Shown: in pieces, positions 15,370 through 20,115 of the stretch
Position numbering within the stretch: position 1 is the first letter of the stretch
How the letters are laid out: each line of letters begins with the position of its first letter
Assembly (NCBI GenBank): GCA_947446625.1
Contig: CANFIE010000023.1
Span: 1 to 20,115 of the forward strand
Reading direction: 5' to 3'
Length of the DNA stretch: 20,115 bases
From: Acetobacteraceae bacterium
GTDB lineage: Bacteria; Pseudomonadota; Alphaproteobacteria; Acetobacterales; Acetobacteraceae
The notes under the pieces: model-generated
Seen by the model: only the letters and a program-made list of their open reading frames with translations
Database searches by the model: none
Told to the model about the DNA's origin: nothing
Made by a program: the position numbers and the translations under genes

Positions 15370-16350
15370 ATGGCAAGGCAGGAAGGCCGCATTGCGCGGC
15401 GTGGGCTGGCGGGGTTGCTGGCTGCACCGATATTGTCCGCGCCGGCTCTGGCCCAGGCCCCCTGGCCGCAGCGTGGGTTGACCCTGGTGGTGCCCTATCC
15501 GCCCGGCGGTTCCACCGACAACACCGCCCGCCCCGTGGCGCAGAAGCTGGCCGAGGTGCTGGGGCAGAATGTGGTGATTGAGAATCGCGGCGGTGCCGGT
15601 GGTTCCATCGGCGCTGGGCAGGTAACGCAGGCGCGGCCCGATGGCTACACGCTGCTGTGCTTCCCCACCGCGGTGATGACGATAAGCCCGCATATGCTGC
15701 GCCTGCCCTATGACGTGCGGCGCGACTTCACCCAGGTGGCGATGCTGTCGGTTTCAGATGGCGTCATGGCGCTGCATCCCTCGCTGCCCTTCACCGATAT
15801 CCACGCCTTCATGGCGCATGCGCGGGCCAATCCGGGTAAGCTGCGGTTTTCCTCGGCCGGCAATGGCACCATTACGCAGTTGATCCCCGAAATCTTCGCC
15901 GCCAATGCCGGCATTCGGCTGGAGCATGTGCCGTATCGCGGCTCCTCCCCGGCGCTGACGGCGCTGCTGGCCGGCGAGGTGGAGTTGCAGTTCGACCCCG
16001 TGGCCATACCGGCGGCGAAGGAAGGCCGCGTGCGCGGGCTGGCCACGTTGGGCGAGGAACGCAGCGGGCAACTGCCTGCGCTGCCGACACTGAAGGAGCT
16101 CGGCTGGTTTGAGGGCGGGGCCTATTCCTGGTTTGGCCTGGCCGGGCCGGCGGGGTTGCCGGCCGAGGTGACGGCGCGGCTGGTGCAGGCGCTCGGCGTG
16201 GTCTTGGCCGATGCCACGGTGGCACGGGCCATGGCGCCGGTGGGGCTGCGGCCCCGCCTGGAGCATGGCGACGCCTTCGCCCGGCGCATGGCGGCGGATT
16301 ATGAAAGTTTTGGCGCGGCGGTGCGGCGCACGGGAGCAAAGGCGGAATGA
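15370..16350 (+). CDS. Bug/TctC-family periplasmic solute-binding protein
   Basis: A 326-residue Bug protein starting at ATG 15370, with AGGGAG 9 nt upstream. An in-frame TTG 21 nt earlier is unneeded. The leader IARRGLAGLLAAPILSAPALAQA has a twin arginine and an AxA cleavage site. The mature part shows the textbook VVPYPPGGSTDNTARPVA, NVVIENRGGAGGSIGAG, PDGYTLL, FSSAGNGT and HVPYRGSSPAL motifs. It shares a 4-nt ATGA overlap with the downstream crotonase-like gene. It is the most canonical of the Bug proteins here. The ligand is unknown, probably an organic or aromatic carboxylate. Confidence 0.94.
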   Translation: MARQEGRIARRGLAGLLAAPILSAPALAQAPWPQRGLTLVVPYPPGGSTDNTARPVAQKLAEVLGQNVVIENRGGAGGSIGAGQVTQARPDGYTLLCFPTAVMTISPHMLRLPYDVRRDFTQVAMLSVSDGVMALHPSLPFTDIHAFMAHARANPGKLRFSSAGNGTITQLIPEIFAANAGIRLEHVPYRGSSPALTALLAGEVELQFDPVAIPAAKEGRVRGLATLGEERSGQLPALPTLKELGWFEGGAYSWFGLAGPAGLPAEVTARLVQALGVVLADATVARAMAPVGLRPRLEHGDAFARRMAADYESFGAAVRRTGAKAE

Positions 16351-17093
16351 TGACCGAAGCGGTGAAGGTGTGGGACGATGGTCCCGTGCGCGTGGTGCAG
16401 ATCAATCGGCCAGAGAAGGGCAATGCCATTTCCCAGCCGGTGGCGCTGGGCATTCAGCGCGCCATGCAGGAATTCGAGCATGATGACGCGCTGCGCTGCG
16501 CAGTGATCACCTCGGCTGGTGGCAAGGCGTTTTCCTTTGGCGCCGATGTGACCGAGCCGCCGGAATTGTGGCGCTGCATTCCCACCGTGGGCTACCGGCC
16601 GATAAAGCCGGTGATCGCCGCCGTGGAGGGCTGGTGCATTGGTGGCGCGCTGGTGGTGGCGATGATGGCGGATTTGTGCGTCACCGGCCGCAGCGGCAAG
16701 TTCTATTACCCCGAAGCGAAGATCGGCCTGACCGGCGGCATGATCGCCGGGCTGCCCGCCCGCATTCCGCACAAGATCGCCATGGAGTTGATCATGCTCT
16801 GCCGCACCATTGAGGCTGAACGCGCCGCCAATGTGGGGCTGGTGAATGAGGTGGTGGAGGATGGCCAGGCGCTGGCCACCGCCATTGCCTGGGGCAAGCA
16901 GATGGCGGGGTATTCGCCGTTGGTGATTGGCACGCTGAAGCAGGTGATCACCGAGGAAATCCTGCCGCGTGGGCCTTCCGAGCAATGGGCGCTGCATGGC
17001 CAGCGGCTGGCCGCCATTCGCGACAGCGAGGATTTCAAGGAAGGCGCCAAGGCCTTCCGCGAAAAGCGCCCGCCGAATTTCACCGGCCGCTAG
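16347..17093 (+). CDS. Enoyl-CoA hydratase/isomerase (crotonase) family protein
   Basis: A 248-residue crotonase-fold protein acting on an acyl-CoA. Start motif INRPEKGNAIS, oxyanion-hole segment FSFGADV (63-68) and GG at 99-100 are conserved. Aligned by eye to rat enoyl-CoA hydratase, Glu164 corresponds to Glu123 (YYPEAKIGL) but Glu144 corresponds to Val103, so one of the two catalytic glutamates is missing. Isomerase, hydrolase or another crotonase chemistry is thus as likely as hydration. The start is ATG 16347, overlapping the Bug stop; a second ATG follows directly at 16350. The stop TAG at 17091-17093 is also the first three bases of the 104-bp repeat. It may act with the CoA-transferase at 1132-2319 (inference). 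Confidence 0.92.
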   Translation: MMTEAVKVWDDGPVRVVQINRPEKGNAISQPVALGIQRAMQEFEHDDALRCAVITSAGGKAFSFGADVTEPPELWRCIPTVGYRPIKPVIAAVEGWCIGGALVVAMMADLCVTGRSGKFYYPEAKIGLTGGMIAGLPARIPHKIAMELIMLCRTIEAERAANVGLVNEVVEDGQALATAIAWGKQMAGYSPLVIGTLKQVITEEILPRGPSEQWALHGQRLAAIRDSEDFKEGAKAFREKRPPNFTGR

Positions 17094-17194
17094 AGCAATA
17101 TCCGTTCTGATGGAATCATCAGAACGGATTTCTTGCTCTAGTTTCAAATAGTTATAGAGCACGAAATGCGCCCATCAGGGCGCATAATGCTCTA
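17091..17194. repeat. 104-bp double-palindrome repeat, right copy (inverted)
   Basis: This is the better-preserved copy. Hairpin A (17091-17140) has outer arms TAGAGCAA/TTGCTCTA and a perfect 12-bp inner stem (17100-17111 with 17118-17129, loop GGAATC). Hairpin B (17155-17194) has outer arms TAGAGCA/TGCTCTA and inner TGCGCCC/GGGCGCA with loop ATCA. The repeat fills the gap between two convergent genes exactly, and its terminal TAG trinucleotides are the stop codons of the crotonase gene (17091-17093) and the TetR gene (17194-17192). It is inverted relative to the copy at 14-117. It may act as a bidirectional terminator and may be a MITE or REP-type element. Confidence 0.92.
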
Positions 17195-17833
17195 AGGCGC
17201 GCGCAGCCCCGCCACCAGAAAGGGGACAATCTCCGCCACGGCACGTTCAAGGTCGGCGCTGTCACAGGCGCCTTCGCTCATGGCTTCCAGCCGGCCGGTG
17301 CGCAGCAGGGTGTAGCGGTAGGCGCCCATCATGAAATAGAGCCGCCAGCACAGCGTCTCGCGGTTCAAACCCGGCAGGGCGCGCTGGAAGGCGGCGACAT
17401 AGGCCATGGTGGTTTCGTCATATACCGTGCTCAGCACTTCCTCGCCCAGTTGGCCGGGTTCGGTGTGCAGCCGGGCGTGCATGCGCATGGTGGCGCGGCC
17501 TTCCTCGGTCTGGCCATTCAGCATGAAGGGCGCGACGAAGGCATGCACCAGGGCCTCCAGCGGTATATCGCCATCGGGCCAGCGGGCCCGGGCCTCGGCC
17601 AAAGCGCGGGTGCGGGCTTCGGTTACCTTCTGGGCGCCGCGCTGGTAGGCCGCCTTGAACAAATCCCGCTTGGCGCCAAAATGGTAGTGCAGCAGCGCCA
17701 GGTTCACCCCGGCGGCCTGGGCAATGGCGCGGGTACCGGCGCCGGCATAACCTTGCTCAGCGAAAACCGCCTGGGCGGTGGCCAGAATCCGCTCCCTGAC
17801 ACTCAACTGCACCGTTGCTTCGGCCGCACTCAT
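17192..17833 (-). CDS. TetR/AcrR-family transcriptional regulator
   Basis: A 213-residue regulator. The N-terminal DNA-binding domain covers roughly 10-58: RERILATAQAVFAEQGYAG, then the helix-turn-helix TRAIAQAAGVNLALLHYHFGAKRDLF (34-59). The C-terminal part is helical and should hold the ligand pocket and dimer interface. I place the start at ATG 17833 because GGGAG lies 8 nt upstream. ATG 17848 is possible. The much longer open frame to 18061 would run into the divergent gene. It is divergent from the monooxygenase-like gene across 91 bp, the usual arrangement for a TetR repressor of its neighbour. The inducer is probably a substrate or CoA ester of that pathway (inference). The stop codon lies inside the 104-bp repeat. 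Confidence 0.92.
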   Translation of the reverse strand: MSAAEATVQLSVRERILATAQAVFAEQGYAGAGTRAIAQAAGVNLALLHYHFGAKRDLFKAAYQRGAQKVTEARTRALAEARARWPDGDIPLEALVHAFVAPFMLNGQTEEGRATMRMHARLHTEPGQLGEEVLSTVYDETTMAYVAAFQRALPGLNRETLCWRLYFMMGAYRYTLLRTGRLEAMSEGACDSADLERAVAEIVPFLVAGLRAP

Positions 17834-17924
17834 CAAAGCTACTCCCATTGACAGCCTTGCTGCCCCGGCGACAGGATTGGTCAGTCGTCCAAATTGGGCA
17901 AGCGAAACTCGTGAGGCATTATAG
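17834..17924. promoter_or_regulatory. Divergent TetR/monooxygenase control region
   Basis: 91 bp between the two divergent starts. An imperfect dyad, TTGG-TCAGTCGT-CCAA (17877-17892), has 4-bp perfect outer arms and partial inner symmetry, and is the best candidate for the TetR operator. GAGG at 17913-17916 is the ribosome-binding site for the plus gene. No good sigma-70 promoter was found by eye. Confidence 0.35.
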
Positions 17925-19130
17925 ATGAGTGCAGCCTTGGAGCTGAACCGGCGTGGCCCCGCCCCGCTGACCAATGACCCCGTGGCCGAGGCGCGGGCCA
18001 TTGCCCCCCTGCTGCGGGCCGAATCTCCCAAGGTGGAAGCGCTGGGCCAGCTGACCCCCACGGTGCTGGAGGCGCTGCACGCCCGTGGCCTGTACCGGGT
18101 GATGCTGCCGCGCGAGTTGGGCGGCTATGGCGCCAAGCTGGAAACCTTTGTGCAGGTGATGGAAACCCTGGCGGCGGCCGATGCCTCGCCGGCCTGGTGC
18201 GTTGGCCAGGCCAGTGGCTGTTCCATGGCCGCGGCCTATGTGGATGCCGAGGTGGCCGACACGCTGTGGGGGCAGGACCCGCGCGGCGTGCTGGCCTGGG
18301 GCTTCATGCTGGAAGCCGTGGCCAAGGTAGTGCCGGGCGGCTACCGCGTGACCGGCAAGTGGGGCTTTGGCAGCGGCGGCCACCATGCCAGCTGGATGGG
18401 CGCGCATTGCCATGTGGAACTGCCCGATGGGTCGCTGCTGAAGGACGCAACGGGCAAGCCAATCGAGCGCACCATGCTGCTGCGCCAGGACCAGCTGAAC
18501 TGGACCAGCACATGGAATGTGGTGGGGCTGCGCGGCACTGGCAGCGACAGCTACAGCGTGACCGACCTGTTCGTGCCGGCGGCCTACAGCGTGCGGCGCG
18601 ACATTGACGAGGAACGCCGCATTCACCAGCCCTTCTACCAGTTCACCACCACCAGCGCCTATTCCACCGGCTTCGCGGCGGTTTCCATGGGCATTGCCCG
18701 CGCCATGCTGGATGACCTGAAGGCGCTGGCGCAGGACAAGAAGCCCTCCTCCACCCAGCGCACGCTGCGCGACAGCCCGGTGATGCACCACCTGGTGGCG
18801 GAGAACGAGGCCAAGCTGCGGTCTGCCCGCGCCTTTGTGCTGGAGACGATCCGCGATGGCGAGGCCTGCATTGCCCGCGACGGCAAGCTGGACCTGGACA
18901 CCAAGGTGATGATGCGCCTGGCCACCACCAGCGCCATCAAGCGCGCCAAGGAAGTGGCCGAATTCGCCTATGGCGAGGCAGGCGCCACCGCCATTTTCGC
19001 CAGCAATCCGTTCGAGCGGCGGATGCGCGACATCCATGCCTCGGCGCAGCAGATCCAAGGCCGCACCGGACATATCGAGACCTGCGGCCAGTACTTCCTG
19101 GGGCTGGACGTTCAGGCCCGTTTCATCTGA
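17925..19130 (+). CDS. Acyl-CoA dehydrogenase-fold flavin-dependent monooxygenase-like protein
   Basis: A 401-residue protein of the acyl-CoA dehydrogenase superfamily with the C-terminal 'type 2' domain found in group D flavin monooxygenases (HpaH/C2 of 4-hydroxyphenylacetate hydroxylase, HsaA, DszC). Visible are MLPRELGGYG (60-69), AAADASPAWCVG (83-94), the flavin/substrate strand YRVTGKWGFGSG (140-151), GLRGTGSDSYSV and the helical C-terminal half. Members hydroxylate phenols or oxidise sulphur with reduced FMN or FAD from a separate reductase, and none is encoded here. A true acyl-CoA dehydrogenase is less likely given the GKWGFGSG segment. ATG at 17925 has GAGG 8 nt upstream. A VOC gene follows 21 nt later and a TetR gene is divergent. 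Confidence 0.88.
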   Translation: MSAALELNRRGPAPLTNDPVAEARAIAPLLRAESPKVEALGQLTPTVLEALHARGLYRVMLPRELGGYGAKLETFVQVMETLAAADASPAWCVGQASGCSMAAAYVDAEVADTLWGQDPRGVLAWGFMLEAVAKVVPGGYRVTGKWGFGSGGHHASWMGAHCHVELPDGSLLKDATGKPIERTMLLRQDQLNWTSTWNVVGLRGTGSDSYSVTDLFVPAAYSVRRDIDEERRIHQPFYQFTTTSAYSTGFAAVSMGIARAMLDDLKALAQDKKPSSTQRTLRDSPVMHHLVAENEAKLRSARAFVLETIRDGEACIARDGKLDLDTKVMMRLATTSAIKRAKEVAEFAYGEAGATAIFASNPFERRMRDIHASAQQIQGRTGHIETCGQYFLGLDVQARFI

Positions 19131-19151
19131 AACCAAAAAAGGGGAAACGCC

Positions 19152-19556
19152 ATGCCACTGCACGGTTTGCAGCACTACACCATCTGCCCGGTGGACCTGG
19201 AAGTAACCAAGGACTTCTACGTCAACGCCCTGGGGCTTGAGGTTGGCTACCGCCCGCCGCTGAGCTTCCCTGGGTATTGGCTGTGGTCGGCCGGGGCGCC
19301 GACGGTGCACCTGATTGGCCCGCGCGCCGCGGATGCCGGCAAGCCGGAGCGCAAGTCCGGCCCGACCGGCCAGCTGGACCATATCGCCTTCGGTTGCTCG
19401 GACCTGAAGGGCGTGCGGGCGCGGTTGCAGGCGGCTGGGGTGACCTTCAAGGAGCAGCTCCTGCCGCGTGACGGCAACACGCAGATCTTCTGCTACGACC
19501 CCGATGGCGTGGGCGTGGAGCTGAACTTCCCGCCGCACGAAAGCCCGGCGGCGTGA
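19152..19556 (+). CDS. VOC-family protein (glyoxalase/extradiol dioxygenase fold)
   Basis: A 134-residue single-module VOC protein with two beta-alpha-beta-beta-beta units. Likely metal ligands by position are His8 (LQHYT), His77 (LDHIAFG) and Glu123 (GVGVELNF), with His53 (TVHLIG) a possible fourth. DPDGVGVELNF is the standard C-terminal signature. It is shorter than single-domain extradiol dioxygenases, so glyoxalase-, isomerase- or dioxygenase-like chemistry are all open. ATG at 19152 has AGGGGA 6 nt upstream, 21 nt after the monooxygenase-like gene, so they are probably co-transcribed and act on the same substrate series. Confidence 0.92.
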   Translation: MPLHGLQHYTICPVDLEVTKDFYVNALGLEVGYRPPLSFPGYWLWSAGAPTVHLIGPRAADAGKPERKSGPTGQLDHIAFGCSDLKGVRARLQAAGVTFKEQLLPRDGNTQIFCYDPDGVGVELNFPPHESPAA

Positions 19557-19639
19557 GTCCCGCCCTGCGCTAAGCCCTCGCCAGCGGAACCCGGTCGCGC
19601 TACCTAGCGGGTATCGGCCAGGTTCAAGGCGGGGGGAAA

Positions 19640-20115
19640 ATGATGCGCAGGATTTCGCAGAGCGGTTTCGGCCGCCGGATGTTGATGGGTGGTGCCGGCA
19701 GCCTGCTGGCGCTGCCCGCCCTGGCCCAGGGCAATGCCGCCGCCGGCTGGCCGGACCGTGGCGTGAACCTGACGGTCTGCTTCCCGCCCGGTGGGTCCAC
19801 CGATTTTTCCGCCCGCATGCTGGCCCCCGGGCTTTCCGAGGTGCTGGGCAAGCCGGTGGTGGTGGAAAACCGTGGCGGCGCCGGCGGCAATATCGGCATT
19901 GGCGTGGTGGCCCGGGCAGTGCCCGATGGCTACACTTTCCTGGTCGCCTCCTCGGTCTTTGTGGTGAATGCCAGCCTGTACCGCAACGCGCCGTATGACC
20001 CGTTCCGCGACTTTGCCTATGTCGCCACGCTGGGCGCCTCGCCCAACATCATCGCGGTGCGCAGCGCGCTGGGCATCAACACCCTGGCGGAGTTGATCGC
20101 CGCCGCCCGCGCCAA
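19640..20115 (+). CDS. Bug/TctC-family periplasmic solute-binding protein (partial, cut by window end)
   Basis: The first 158 codons of a Bug protein that runs off the right edge. The leader GRRMLMGGAGSLLALPALAQG has a twin arginine and an ALA cleavage region. The mature part shows VCFPPGGSTDFSARML, PVVVENRGGAGGNIGIG and PDGYTFL, all standard for the family. ATG ATG at 19640 and 19643 are both possible starts, with a G-run (19631-19636) upstream. It lies 83 bp after the VOC gene with no obvious terminator between, so it may be part of the TetR-controlled unit. It is the fourth Bug gene in the window. Confidence 0.92.
   Translation, partial: MMRRISQSGFGRRMLMGGAGSLLALPALAQGNAAAGWPDRGVNLTVCFPPGGSTDFSARMLAPGLSEVLGKPVVVENRGGAGGNIGIGVVARAVPDGYTFLVASSVFVVNASLYRNAPYDPFRDFAYVATLGASPNIIAVRSALGINTLAELIAAARA

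Noticed and set aside
14..17194. Composite transposon bounded by the two repeats
   Set aside because: No transposase or resolvase gene lies in the window, and the repeats are far shorter than an insertion sequence.
17894..17922. TTGGGC and CATTAT as a promoter for the monooxygenase-like gene
   Set aside because: The -10-like box ends only 2 nt before the ATG, so transcription would start inside the coding sequence.
17834..18061. Longer TetR start at 18061
   Set aside because: It would overlap the conserved N-terminus of the divergent gene and add residues without homology; ATG 17833 has a good ribosome-binding site.
17919..19538. A 539-codon minus-strand frame opposite the monooxygenase-like and VOC genes
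   Set aside because: It spans two well-supported genes on the other strand and the gap between them, with shadow-type composition and no family motifs.

Overview
This is a GC-rich bacterial window of catabolic and uptake genes. I see no rRNA, tRNA, CRISPR array, transposase or phage gene. Four Bug/TctC-type solute-binding genes, a complete LivGFHMK-type ABC importer, two oxygenase systems and TAGAGC...GCTCTA palindromic repeats suggest a metabolically versatile proteobacterium. My best guess is an alphaproteobacterium of the Acetobacteraceae/Roseomonas kind. A betaproteobacterium is possible, because Bug expansions are also typical there. The taxonomic call is inference only.

Layout. (1) 14-117: a 104-bp double-palindrome repeat. 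(2) 179-2319, minus strand: a CaiB/BaiF CoA-transferase followed, with a 4-nt overlap, by a Bug solute-binding protein. (3) 2514-7087, plus strand: livG-livF-livH-livM-livK, a complete branched-chain amino acid/aromatic acid class ABC importer. It ends at a strong hairpin (7095-7120) shared with the convergent operon. (4) 15299 down to 7127, minus strand: a seven-gene operon in the order aconitase-family protein, Bug protein, Rieske oxygenase alpha, oxygenase beta, iron-type alcohol dehydrogenase, HSL-type alpha/beta hydrolase, SDR. All spacings are between a 4-nt overlap and 45 nt. (5) 15370-17093, plus strand, divergent from the operon: a Bug protein and a crotonase-fold protein with a 4-nt overlap. 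(6) 17091-17194: a second copy of the 104-bp repeat, inverted relative to the first, overlapping the stop codons of both flanking convergent genes. (7) 17192-17833, minus: a TetR regulator, divergent from (8) 17925-20115, plus: an acyl-CoA dehydrogenase-fold monooxygenase-like protein, a VOC protein and a Bug gene cut by the window end.

How the genes may work together (inference). The importer and the Bug proteins would capture aromatic or organic acids in the periplasm. The Rieske oxygenase, whose subunits look like the anthranilate/salicylate branch, would hydroxylate an aromatic ring. The SDR, alcohol dehydrogenase and hydrolase could process diol, carbonyl and ester or lactone intermediates. 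The CoA-transferase and crotonase-like protein suggest CoA-thioester steps, and the aconitase homologue suggests a tri- or dicarboxylic acid intermediate. No ferredoxin, ferredoxin reductase, flavin reductase or TctA/TctB membrane protein is encoded here, so these partners must lie elsewhere.

The most unusual points are the inverted pair of 104-bp repeats bracketing about 17 kb, the use of the repeat ends as stop codons, an aconitase-family gene with a divergent Fe-S loop leading an oxygenase operon, and active-site substitutions in the alcohol dehydrogenase and the crotonase.
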